Source: Bradyrhizobiaceae bacterium
GTDB lineage: Bacteria > Pseudomonadota > Alphaproteobacteria > Rhizobiales > Xanthobacteraceae
Assembly: GCA_003963145.1 (NCBI GenBank)
Contig: RXJJ01000002.1
Span: 238,909-302,908 of the forward strand
Reading direction: 5' to 3'
Length of the DNA stretch: 64,000 nt
Translations under genes and position numbers: made by a program
Notes under the pieces: generated by a model
What the model saw: only the letters and a program-made list of their open reading frames with translations
The model's database searches: none
What the model was told of the DNA's origin: nothing
Part shown: positions 55,475 through 62,887 of the stretch, one piece after another
How positions within the stretch are numbered: position 1 is the first letter of the stretch
Layout: the number at the start of each line of letters is the position of its first letter

Positions 55475-56230
55475 TCAGATCAGGCCCGCCAGCGTTTCGC
55501 CGATGTCATGGCGGATCACGAGGTCGGCGATGTCATCAAGCTCGGTCGGCTGAAGATTGACGATGACGAGCCGCGCCCCGCTGTTCTTGGCGAGCAGCGG
55601 AATGCCCGCCGCCGGCCACACCACCAGCGAGGAGCCGATCGACAGGCACAGATCGCAGCTCCGCGCCAGCTCCGCCGCGCGCCGCATCGCGCTTTCCGGC
55701 ATCGCCTGGCCGAACGAAACCGTCGCGGTCTTCACCGGCGCCTCGCACGCCGTACAGGACGGCGCGAAACCGGTCTTGTGAAAGCTGTATTGAGCCCACG
55801 AAATCTCGTGACGTTTGCCGCAGCCGGTGCACAGCGCATAGGTCGTGTTGCCGTGCAGTTCGACCACATCGTCCGCAGCGAAGCCCGAGACCTGATGCAG
55901 GTTGTCGATATTCTGCGTCACCACGGCGGGCACCTTGCCGGCCTTGTAGAGCGAAGCCAGCGCGCGATGCCCGCGGCCGGGCCGTGCGGACGTAAAACAG
56001 TCCTGCATCGCCAGCCGCCGGCGCCACGCCTCGTCGCGGGCGTCCTGGCTGGACATGAATTCGTCGTAAGGTATCGGCCGGTTTTTCGTCCACAGCCCGC
56101 CGGGCGAGCGGAAATCGGGAATGCCGGATTCGGTCGAGATTCCAGCCCCCGTGAACGGGACGATGGCCGCGGCCTCGGCGATCCATTCGCCGAGGCGTTC
56201 CAGATTATCCGCAAAATTCATGGCAGTCAT
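55475..56230 (-). CDS. cobB: NAD-dependent protein deacylase, Sir2 family
   Basis: The 251-residue sirtuin has the NAD-binding GAGISTESGIPDFRSPGGLW, TQNIDNLHQVSG (catalytic His in LHGNT), a zinc site CTGCGKRH...CTACE, and GSSLVVWPAAGIP. It removes acyl groups from lysines using NAD. The start at 56230 (MTAMNFADNL) is used; a longer in-frame start at 56293 lacks a ribosome site. It is divergent from the small gene at 56350. Confidence 0.92.
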   Translation of the reverse strand: MTAMNFADNLERLGEWIAEAAAIVPFTGAGISTESGIPDFRSPGGLWTKNRPIPYDEFMSSQDARDEAWRRRLAMQDCFTSARPGRGHRALASLYKAGKVPAVVTQNIDNLHQVSGFAADDVVELHGNTTYALCTGCGKRHEISWAQYSFHKTGFAPSCTACEAPVKTATVSFGQAMPESAMRRAAELARSCDLCLSIGSSLVVWPAAGIPLLAKNSGARLVIVNLQPTELDDIADLVIRHDIGETLAGLI

Positions 56231-56349
56231 GCTTGTCAGGACTCGCACCCCATCGAGGAAACGAATATGTGCGTTGCCGACCCCGAAATTCAATTGGACG
56301 CGCGGAACCCGAAAATCGGGCGCAGCGTTGAGACATGAGGAGACCTTCG

Positions 56350-56652
56350 ATGCCCTATGCCCTATTCACCAACGACGAGCAAATCAGCAAGGCCTACAAG
56401 ACCGAGCATGAGGTCTGGAAAAAGGCCGACGAAGCCGGCCTCGTTGTTGATGTCGTCTCGGATGAGGAAAAGGCTGATCCCAAGCGTGTGCTCGACGAGG
56501 ACTATTGCATCAGGCCGTGCGCTGCCGATGTCGAGGAACCCGCGGTTCAGCAGGAACAGAATAGCGGGCATGACGCTCACAGCCATTCCCGGCGTCCCGG
56601 CACGCAACCGGCCGGACACACGGGCCGCCGCGCCGCGGCTGCGGCAAAGTGA
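56350..56652 (+). CDS. Small conserved hypothetical protein with an odd C-terminus
   Basis: The 100-residue protein begins PYALFTNDEQISKAYKTEHE and continues VWKKADEAGLVVDVVSDEEK, ending its regular part near IRPCAAD. I recall this start from small proteins (~65-70 residues) of the Bradyrhizobium group with no known function. The extra ~35 residues (from VQQEQNSGHD) are His/Arg/Ala-rich and may come from a late frameshift. GAGGAG lies 8 bases before ATG 56350. A terminator and T-rich repeats follow. Confidence 0.72.
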   Translation: MPYALFTNDEQISKAYKTEHEVWKKADEAGLVVDVVSDEEKADPKRVLDEDYCIRPCAADVEEPAVQQEQNSGHDAHSHSRRPGTQPAGHTGRRAAAAAK

Positions 56653-56732
56653 CGTGACGCCCACGGCGATGTGAATTGCCGCTCCGCCCGATCGCTCCTA
56701 TGTTGATTTCGACAACAAGATGCCCCTTGCAA

Positions 56733-56763
56733 AAACCCCGCGCACTCCAAGGCGGGGTTTTTT
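56733..56763 (+). terminator. Rho-independent terminator
   Basis: AAACCCCGC (56733-56741) / GCGGGGTTT (56752-56760) with a 10-base loop is followed by TTTTTT. It terminates the small gene at 56350-56652. Confidence 0.88.
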
Positions 56764-56815
56764 CTTGGGCGGGTTTTTCTTGGGCGGATTTTTATTGGGC
56801 GGGGCTTTTCTTGCA
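56756..56815 (+). repeat. Four 15-base T-rich tandem repeats after a terminator
   Basis: Units are GGTTTTTTCTTGGGC, GGGTTTTTCTTGGGC, GGATTTTTATTGGGC and a decayed GGGGCTTTTCTTGCA. They start within the terminator and repeat its T-tract with a TTGGGC spacer. Confidence 0.85.
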
Positions 56816-56868
56816 CGCAACAGCCGCTGCCGTGGCGGCGAATTCGCTAAAATTTTTGGAATTATTCT

Positions 56869-56893
56869 GGAACGGATTGAAAAGCCGGGCGTT
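56869..56893 (+). promoter_or_regulatory. Candidate EcfG-type (general stress) promoter
   Basis: GGAAC (56869-56873), 16 bases, CGTT (56890-56893) matches the EcfG consensus of alphaproteobacterial stress promoters. About one such match is expected by chance in a window of this size. Transcription would start near 56900, just before the second terminator. Confidence 0.35.
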
Positions 56894-56928
56894 CGTTCCC
56901 TGAAGCTCTTCCCCCAAGGCTTCGCCCC

Positions 56929-56966
56929 AAGCCCTGCCCAGTCCCCGCTGGCAGGGCTTTTCTTTG
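56929..56966 (+). terminator. Second terminator in the spacer
   Basis: AAGCCCTGCC (56929-56938) / GGCAGGGCTT (56950-56959) forms a 10-bp stem followed by TTCTTTG. No gene lies between this and the previous terminator, so a short RNA or read-through control is implied. Confidence 0.8.
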
Positions 56967-57054
56967 TTCTGCCCGATTTTTCATTTTCCCAATGATGCCG
57001 GGCCGTCCTAAGCTGCCCCCGAGCCGTTGATTTTCAAAAAAGACGGAGGACGAC

Positions 57055-57237
57055 ATGTTCGTCATCAAGGGAACCGATACGTCTGGCAACGTCCAGCTCA
57101 GGCGGGAAACACCGGAAGCGACACTCAAGAAAGCCCGTGAACTGACCGAGGACGGATGCTGGGATGTCTGCATCACCGCGCCGGACGGACATGTCTATCA
57201 GACCTCGGAATTCGAGAGCCGCGCAAGACCGGCCTGA
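57055..57237 (+). CDS. Small conserved hypothetical protein
   Basis: The 60-residue protein begins MFVIKGTDTSGNVQLRRETP and ends with WDVCITAPDGHVYQTSEFES. A very good ribosome site (GGAGG) lies 7 bases upstream of ATG 57055. It is predicted as a small alpha/beta domain in the cytoplasm. I do not recognise a named family, though the composition and codon use are those of a real gene. Confidence 0.75.
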   Translation: MFVIKGTDTSGNVQLRRETPEATLKKARELTEDGCWDVCITAPDGHVYQTSEFESRARPA

Positions 57238-57258
57238 CCATTTTGCCGCGACACCTAG

Positions 57259-57543
57259 CTAGCGCTGCGCGCCCGCGTCGACACGGACCGAGCCGCTGAT
57301 CCTGACGCAGGTGGATGAGCCGGGAGCGGCGGCGAAACCTGCGCCCAGCGCGGCGCAGGGGTTGGCCTTTGCGGGACGCAACGTGTCCGACGTGCCGGCG
57401 CCCGGCTTGCCCGCAAGCGCGCGCGAGAGCGCATCGCCCGTCTGGTCGCGCTCGGCCGCGACAAGCGCGGCAGGCGACAACATCGCAGCGCACAAAAAGA
57501 CACCGAGAACCAGGCTGATCTTTTTCAAGACGATCTTTTTCAT
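57259..57543 (-). CDS. Short exported protein ending in a porin-type N-terminal signature
   Basis: The 94-residue protein has a signal peptide (KKIVLKKISLVLGVFLCAAM, cleaved after LVAA) and a ~70-residue mature part. Near its end it reads PCAALGAGFAAAPGSSTCV, then RISGSVRVDAG. This matches the C-x-x-x-GAGF-x-x-x-PG-x-x-TC-x-x-I-x-G-x-x-R start of the alphaproteobacterial Porin_2 family, where a beta-barrel of ~350 residues should follow. Here it stops at once. The two Cys could form the disulfide known from porins. Confidence 0.75.
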   Translation of the reverse strand: MKKIVLKKISLVLGVFLCAAMLSPAALVAAERDQTGDALSRALAGKPGAGTSDTLRPAKANPCAALGAGFAAAPGSSTCVRISGSVRVDAGAQR

Positions 57544-57568
57544 GGCTGCCCTTTTACCGTAGCGCGGC

Positions 57569-58300
57569 TCATTCCCGAAGAGCCGGCAGCGCGGAATTTT
57601 CCTTGAAAAGGCGCGCCGGAACTCCTGCAACAACCGTATCGTTCGCGACATCGCGCGTCACCACGGCGCCGGCAGCGACACGCGCGCCGTCGCCGATCAC
57701 GATGTTCTCGATCACCGTGGCGCCAATCCCGACGAATGCAGCACGCCCGACCTTCACGCCCGATGCCAGATGCGCGCCGGGACCGATATTCGCGAACTCC
57801 CCGATCGAGCAGTCATGTCCAATGCTCCCGGCCCGATTGACGAGGCAATGATCGCCGAGCACCACACCGGATGCGATGATGTTTCCCGCCAGAACGACGA
57901 CACCCTGCCCGAGCGATACGGACGGCGAGATAGACGATGCCGGATGGATCATGGGCTCGAAGCCAAGCCCGAACTCCGATACGAGCCGCGTCCGCAGCGG
58001 CACCAGCTTGGGACCGAGAAACCCGAAAACATATTTTTCGCCGGGTGCGGGCCTGAATTGATCGATGTACTCCACGTCGATCCCGCTGGTCTCGCCGAGC
58101 CGGGCCAGCATCCGGTTGGCCTCTTCGAGCCGCTGGGCGAAATACTTGCCGTTTCGGGTTTCGCTGTCGGGAACGTTGACGATAACCTTGCGTAATCGGC
58201 CGCCATTCGCCCGAATGATATCGAGGTAGTCCCCGAACAGTGCGTTGTGTCCGAACATCACGACCGATGCGCTGTCAAATGTCCGGACCATTTGTCGCAC
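57569..58300 (-). CDS. NeuD/PglD-like sugar O- or N-acyltransferase
   Basis: The 243-residue protein has an N-terminal Rossmann-like part (VVMFGHNALFGDYLDIIRAN) and a C-terminal left-handed beta-helix of hexapeptide repeats (IHPASSISPSVSLGQGVVVL, HCLVNRAGSIGHDCSIGEFA), ending VVTRDVANDTVVAGVPARLF. This is the NeuD/PglD acetyltransferase layout. Such enzymes acetylate amino sugars or sialic acid-like sugars during glycan synthesis. The His in GSIGHDCSIG corresponds to the catalytic base. It is divergent from a DegT-type gene across 244 bases. Confidence 0.87.
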   Translation of the reverse strand: MRQMVRTFDSASVVMFGHNALFGDYLDIIRANGGRLRKVIVNVPDSETRNGKYFAQRLEEANRMLARLGETSGIDVEYIDQFRPAPGEKYVFGFLGPKLVPLRTRLVSEFGLGFEPMIHPASSISPSVSLGQGVVVLAGNIIASGVVLGDHCLVNRAGSIGHDCSIGEFANIGPGAHLASGVKVGRAAFVGIGATVIENIVIGDGARVAAGAVVTRDVANDTVVAGVPARLFKENSALPALRE

Positions 58301-58544
58301 TTGTCCTTCCGATAAGCCGGTGATTCATTCTGCGCCGTTCGGATCACCGCACGCCTCGAAGGAGCTCCGATGTAATCGATATTGCGCGCAAACATGCCGT
58401 GACGTAACTAGCGCACAATAACGCATCATGGGACCATTTGCGCAATCCTGAGTTCCCGTTCGGGATAGAAGTGCCGGCATAGTGAAATTTTTAATTTAAT
58501 ATGAGGCGGGCACCCGGCTCGCGCGAGGACAACGGAATCGCATT

Positions 58545-59612
58545 TTGACGACGGATTTCGAGGCCCCAAAGCCTATCCCCTTTGTGGAAAATAAAACGCC
58601 GGACTGGGTGCGCGTCCAGCAACTGATGACGAAGTCCGCTGAAGCCGGACGGTGGACGAATTTCGGTCCGGTCGAGAGCGAACTGGCTCAACTGGTCTAC
58701 GATAGGATCGGGCGGCCGGCCGGCAAAGCGGTTGTGATGGCCTCGTCGGCCACATCGGCGCTTCACGCGCTCGCCGGCAGCCATGCCGAGCGGGCCGGAC
58801 GGCCGCTGGTCTGGGCGGTGTCGGCATTCGGATTTTTTTCGACACGCATCGGCCCGCTCGCAAACCACATCCGTATTCTGGATTGCGACCGAAGCGGGCT
58901 GATGGATCTGGCGGCGCTGAAGGCCTTGCCACCCGATCAGTGGGAGGGATTGATCGTCACCGACATTTTCGGGATGCAGCCTGATTTCACGCCTTTTAGC
59001 GCGCTTTGCCAGGCTGCCGGAAAGCCGATGATCATCGATTCGGCCGTGTCGTTTCCCGCACAGCGTCCGGCCTCCTTCAACGCCGGCGAGATCATCAGCT
59101 TTCATCACACCAAGCCCTGGGGCTTCGGTGAGGGAGGCTGCATGTTGATCGACCGGACACAAGAAGAAACCGCGCGCGCGCTTCTCAATTTCGGAGTTCA
59201 CCTCGACCGCTCGCTCGCGCCTTACGCGGCCAATGGAAAAATGTCGGACGTTGCCGCGGCCCTGATCCATCAGCGTGTCGAGACCATGCCGCGATGGGCG
59301 GAAGGTTACAGGAAACAGCGCCGCAGAATGACGGAGCTGGCGCGCGCGGAGAAGCTTTCAATTCTTGTAACGCCGCCGGATGATTCCGTGACGCCGCATG
59401 TGCAGGTTTTGTCACCACGTCCCTTGGCTTTGGCGGATTTGCCGAAGTTGCCGTTCAGCGTGGCAAAATATTATCCGCCCCTTGGCGGACCATGTCCGGT
59501 CGCGGCCGATCTTTATGCGAGAATTGTCGCGGTGCCGTGTCATCCGGGCATGGCGGACATTGAAGACGATGTCTTGCGGGGGTTCTTTCGTCAGCTGGCG
59601 GCTGACGCATAA
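58545..59612 (+). CDS. DegT/DnrJ/EryC1-type aminotransferase
   Basis: The 355-residue PLP protein has SSATSALHALAGSHAE, DCDRSGLMDLAALKALP and ISFHHTKPWGFGEGGCM, the last carrying the PLP Lys (HTK) of the DegT family. These enzymes aminate keto-sugars used in surface glycans. It starts at TTG 58545 with GAGGA about 15 bases before it; there is no ATG or GTG in frame after the preceding stop. It belongs with the acyltransferase and the glycosyltransferase flanking it. Confidence 0.85.
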   Translation: MTTDFEAPKPIPFVENKTPDWVRVQQLMTKSAEAGRWTNFGPVESELAQLVYDRIGRPAGKAVVMASSATSALHALAGSHAERAGRPLVWAVSAFGFFSTRIGPLANHIRILDCDRSGLMDLAALKALPPDQWEGLIVTDIFGMQPDFTPFSALCQAAGKPMIIDSAVSFPAQRPASFNAGEIISFHHTKPWGFGEGGCMLIDRTQEETARALLNFGVHLDRSLAPYAANGKMSDVAAALIHQRVETMPRWAEGYRKQRRRMTELARAEKLSILVTPPDDSVTPHVQVLSPRPLALADLPKLPFSVAKYYPPLGGPCPVAADLYARIVAVPCHPGMADIEDDVLRGFFRQLAADA

Positions 59613-59618
59613 CCGCGA

Positions 59619-60536
59619 TCACGCCGCGTTGCTCGCGGACTTCAGATCGAAATAACGCAGCGCGTCGGTCGCGAACTCGACGACAGCGTTATCTGCCCCC
59701 GCAAAGTCCTGCGCGTATCGGGCTGGAAATTCACGGGCTGTTTCGGTGGCCCATTCGAGCGCTGCCTGATCGAAGCCCGCGATCCGCCCCACGCCGCCGA
59801 AGGCCGACATGAACGGCACGTGATCGAACCTGTCGTTCGGCAGCATGATAACGGGACAGTGGCAGTGCAGCGCCTCGTTCACGGCGGCGGTCCGCTCGGC
59901 GGTGATCAAGGCGCGGCTGCGCCCGTACAGGGCCGCCAGTTGGTCCGGCGTGCGCGGGTGATCCGGCGAAATCACCGTGATGTTGTCGATCCAGCCGGGA
60001 AAGCTGCTCCGGTCCGGCGTGTGGCGGGCGTTGTACAGAAGGAACCCTTGCCGTTCGTCTTCAGCCTGCGGCGGCTTGAATACTCCGGTGTCAACGAGCG
60101 GCAGCCGCAACAACCGCGATTGCAGGGCGGGCGGGCGAAACTCTTCCGCAAAGTGGACGAAATAGTCGCCCTCTCCATAGTCGTCGAGACCTGCCGGACC
60201 GAGGAAGCCCGGCCGGTTCAGAAGATAACGCACCACGTTCGGGGCATGGAGCGGGTTGCCCTGCACGATTTCGGGATAGATCACGATTGAATTCTTCAGA
60301 AGCGCCGGCGCGTTGCGAATCCAACTGCTGCGGATGCGCGGCGTTTCGAGATGCTTGTTCCTGCGGCGCGCCGTCACCGCCGCGGAAAATCCCGCAAGGT
60401 TCAGCCGGTGACACAGCAGATGCAGACAGCGAATGCCGGAACTCATCGCCGTGTAATTGGGAGCAGCGATGATGAATGTCGGCACGCGTGTCCGACGCGC
60501 GAACATCAGGGCCCGAATAATCCTTGTGCCAATCAT
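59619..60536 (-). CDS. Predicted glycosyltransferase (GT1/GT4-like fold)
   Basis: The 305-residue protein shows an N-terminal donor-less start with NYTAMSSGIRCLHLLCHRLN, typical of glycosyltransferases that begin with a GxxR...LxxxL loop, and a C-terminal region with TPDQLAALYGRSRALITAER and NEALHCHCPVIMLPNDRFD, resembling the GT-B sugar-nucleotide site. Identification is by pattern only, not by a named family. It converges with the aminotransferase, 6 bases between stops. Confidence 0.65.
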   Translation of the reverse strand: MIGTRIIRALMFARRTRVPTFIIAAPNYTAMSSGIRCLHLLCHRLNLAGFSAAVTARRRNKHLETPRIRSSWIRNAPALLKNSIVIYPEIVQGNPLHAPNVVRYLLNRPGFLGPAGLDDYGEGDYFVHFAEEFRPPALQSRLLRLPLVDTGVFKPPQAEDERQGFLLYNARHTPDRSSFPGWIDNITVISPDHPRTPDQLAALYGRSRALITAERTAAVNEALHCHCPVIMLPNDRFDHVPFMSAFGGVGRIAGFDQAALEWATETAREFPARYAQDFAGADNAVVEFATDALRYFDLKSASNAA

Positions 60537-60680
60537 GCCACGTGTCCGGCCGATCCGGTCTCCTGCCCTGCTGCGATTATCACGGCCTTGCTCCGTTTGT
60601 CGCCTGCCAACCCCGGCATTTTGCTGCTATTGAGAAATCGCCCGTCCGGCTCATTGAATAGTTACAAGGAAAGCAAGACC

Positions 60681-61130
60681 ATGCGTTACCTGCACACCAT
60701 GCTGCGCGTCCGGAATCTCGACGTCGCGCTGAAATTCTTCTCCGGCGCGCTGGGGCTGAAGGAGGTTCGCCGCACCGAAAGCGAAAAGGGACGCTTCACG
60801 CTGGTGTTTCTGTGCGCGCCGCAGGACGAGAAGCTGTTCGAGCAGTCTCCGGGGCGCGGCGCGCCGCTGGTCGAATTGACCTACAACTGGGACGAGGAGA
60901 CCTATGGCGAGGACCGCTATTTCGGTCATCTGGCCTATGAGGTCGACGACATCTACGCGACCTGCGAGCGGCTGATGAAACTCGGCATCGTCATCAATCG
61001 CCCGCCGCGCGACGGCCAGATGGCCTTCATCCGCTCGCCAGATCTGCAGTCCGTCGAGCTTCTGCAGAAGGGCGATGCGTTGCCGCCGCAGGAGCCGTGG
61101 CTGTCGATGAAAAACACCGGCCACTGGTAA
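60681..61130 (+). CDS. gloA: Lactoylglutathione lyase (glyoxalase I)
   Basis: The 149-residue enzyme detoxifies methylglyoxal with glutathione. The metal ligands are visible: His in YLHTMLRV near the start, Glu in LVELTYNW, His in FGHLAYEVDD and Glu in VELLQK. The length is usual for the short bacterial form. AAGGAAAG lies upstream of ATG 60681; the longer open frame starting at 60351 was rejected. Confidence 0.94.
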   Translation: MRYLHTMLRVRNLDVALKFFSGALGLKEVRRTESEKGRFTLVFLCAPQDEKLFEQSPGRGAPLVELTYNWDEETYGEDRYFGHLAYEVDDIYATCERLMKLGIVINRPPRDGQMAFIRSPDLQSVELLQKGDALPPQEPWLSMKNTGHW

Positions 61131-61218
61131 ACGCGCATATTCATTGACGGGATGTGGAACCTGCCTTTGCTGTCCTCATTGTCCTCGCATCGAAAGAAAC
61201 GATTGCGAGGAGAGAACA

Positions 61219-61299
61219 ATGGGACGAGGAATTCTGCTGTGGCTGCTTGGCGTACCGATTCCGGTCATCATCCTGCTGTGGCTGTTCTTCGGCCACTGA
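61219..61299 (+). CDS. 26-residue hydrophobic microprotein
   Basis: ATG 61219 with GAGGAGAG 7-13 bases upstream opens a frame of 26 codons: MGRGILLWLLGVPIPVIILL, then WLFFGH and TGA at 61297. It is one membrane segment with a central Pro-x-Pro. A similar very short protein (xxRGxLLWLLGxPxPxIILxxLFW) is widespread in alphaproteobacteria as I recall it; function unknown. The excellent ribosome site and two following hairpins support it as a gene. Confidence 0.72.
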   Translation: MGRGILLWLLGVPIPVIILLWLFFGH

Positions 61300-61344
61300 C
61301 GGCCATAAAGGCTTTGTTTTAAGGCCTTTGCCTTGAAGGCTTCG

Positions 61345-61387
61345 GGCGTTGCGGTTTCAGGTCGCTGAAATCGCAACGCCGTTTTGT
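61345..61387. terminator. Strong bidirectional terminator
   Basis: GGCGTTGCGGTTTCA (61345-61359) and TGAAATCGCAACGCC (61366-61380) form a 15-bp stem (one G-T pair) around GGTCGC, followed by GTTTTG. It sits between the microprotein and the convergent GntP gene and can serve both. Confidence 0.88.
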
Positions 61388-62841
61388 CAGAAGCTGCCAA
61401 CCAGCGAACCCAGCACAATCACGACAACAAGGGCGATGATCGCACCGACGATGGCCGTCATGACGATATCGAGATAGCCCTCCTTGTGGGTGACACCGCA
61501 CACCGACAGAAGCGTCACCACGGCGCCGTTATGCGGCAGGCTGTCCAGCGTTCCCGAGCCGATCACGGCGACGCGGTGCATCAGTGCCGGACTGATCCCC
61601 GTTTCGGCGGCAAGCCTCATATAGGTCGACCCGAGCGCATCGAGCGCGATGGTCAATCCGCCCGAGGCCGAGCCCGTCAATGCGGCGAGAATGTTCGTCG
61701 CGACCGCAAGCGACACCAGCGGGCCTCCCCCGATCCCGAGCACCCAGTTGCGCACATCGGCAAAGGCCGGCAGCGAGGCCACGATCGCGCCGAACCCGAC
61801 AAGGCTCGCCACCGAAACGATCGGCAGCACCGAAGCCGTCGCGCCCGCGCTCACGGTCGCCCGCAAGACCGGCACGCTGCGGAAGTTGAACGCGATCACC
61901 ATGGCGATGCCGGCGATCAGCGCGACGATCACCGACCATACGCCGCCGACCGCCGCGATGCTGGTCTCGCCCCAGTCCGGATCGGCGAGGAAATTCACAT
62001 CCATGCGCGGCAGCACGACAAACGACATCAGCAGATTGACCGCGATCACAATCACGATGGGAAGCGCCGCGAACAGGATCGGCGGACCTGCGGATGCCTC
62101 GGTGCTGTGAACGATTTCGGCCGGATCGAATGTCTGCGAGGTGGTGGCGCGTTCGCGCACGATGGGATCGGCCGCCGCCTTCTCGGCTGCGCCGTCCGCA
62201 TCGGATCCGAACCCCTCGCCGGCCAGCCGCGCCCTGGCCTCGGCGCGTTTCAGCCACCACATGCCAAAGCCCAGCATCACCAGCGAGGCGACGATGCCAA
62301 GTCCCGGCGCGGCGAAGGGCGTGGTGCCGAAGAACGGCATCGGAATGGCGTTGTTGATGGATGGACTGCCCGGCATTGCCGACATGGTGAAGGTGAAGGT
62401 GCCGAGCGCGATGGCCGCCGGCATCAGGCGGCGCGGCACGTTCGCCTGGCGGAACAGCGCCATGCCCATCGGCGCCAGCACGAACAGCGCCACGAACAGG
62501 CTGACGCCGCCATAGGTGACGATCGCGCCCGCCAGCACCACCGCGAGGATCGCGCGCTGCGGCCCAAGTTTCGTGGTCATGTAATTGGCGATGGAGGTGA
62601 CCGACCCGGAATCCTCCATCAATTTACCGAACAGCGCGCCGAGCAGAAACAGCGGGAAGAACTGGGCGAAGAAAGCCGCCGCGTTGGTCATGAAAATCTG
62701 GGTCCAGCTTGCAAGCAGCGGCGCTCCCGAAAACGCGGCGGCGATCAGGCCGGCGATGGGCGCAAGCACGAGAATGCTCGATCCGCGAAACGCCAGGAAG
62801 ATCAGGAAAGCAAGAGCCAGAAGTATGCCGAGAAGTCCCAT
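61387..62841 (-). CDS. GntP-family permease
   Basis: The 484-residue membrane protein has 12-14 membrane segments, with GLIAAAFSGAPLLASW and QFFPLFLLGALFGKLMEDSG, and PGSPSINNAIP as in the GntP family of gluconate/hydroxy-acid carriers. GTLDSLPHNGAVVTLLSVCG is a pattern I associate with the hydroxybutyrate-type members. A ~50-residue charged cytoplasmic loop is in the middle. It lies 46 bases after a patatin gene; in relatives a 3-hydroxybutyrate dehydrogenase gene is often close, suggesting polyester or hydroxybutyrate turnover. Confidence 0.88.
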   Translation of the reverse strand: MGLLGILLALAFLIFLAFRGSSILVLAPIAGLIAAAFSGAPLLASWTQIFMTNAAAFFAQFFPLFLLGALFGKLMEDSGSVTSIANYMTTKLGPQRAILAVVLAGAIVTYGGVSLFVALFVLAPMGMALFRQANVPRRLMPAAIALGTFTFTMSAMPGSPSINNAIPMPFFGTTPFAAPGLGIVASLVMLGFGMWWLKRAEARARLAGEGFGSDADGAAEKAAADPIVRERATTSQTFDPAEIVHSTEASAGPPILFAALPIVIVIAVNLLMSFVVLPRMDVNFLADPDWGETSIAAVGGVWSVIVALIAGIAMVIAFNFRSVPVLRATVSAGATASVLPIVSVASLVGFGAIVASLPAFADVRNWVLGIGGGPLVSLAVATNILAALTGSASGGLTIALDALGSTYMRLAAETGISPALMHRVAVIGSGTLDSLPHNGAVVTLLSVCGVTHKEGYLDIVMTAIVGAIIALVVVIVLGSLVGSF

Positions 62842-62887
62842 ATCTTGCGTGTCCGTGGTCAGATCGTCCGGATCAAGTCATCTGGAG

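Larger units (their letters stand above)
56653..57054. other. 402-base spacer with two terminators, T-rich repeats and a candidate stress promoter
   Basis: The order is terminator (56733-56763), four 15-base repeats (56756-56815), a GGAAC-N16-CGTT promoter-like pair (56869-56893), a second terminator (56929-56966), and the ribosome site of the next gene. No coding frame here has support. Confidence 0.6.

Noticed and set aside
56676..56995. Reading frames through the T-rich repeats giving GFFLG or FSWAG pentapeptides
   Set aside because: No ribosome site, the repeats start inside a terminator, and 15-base units give such patterns in any frame.
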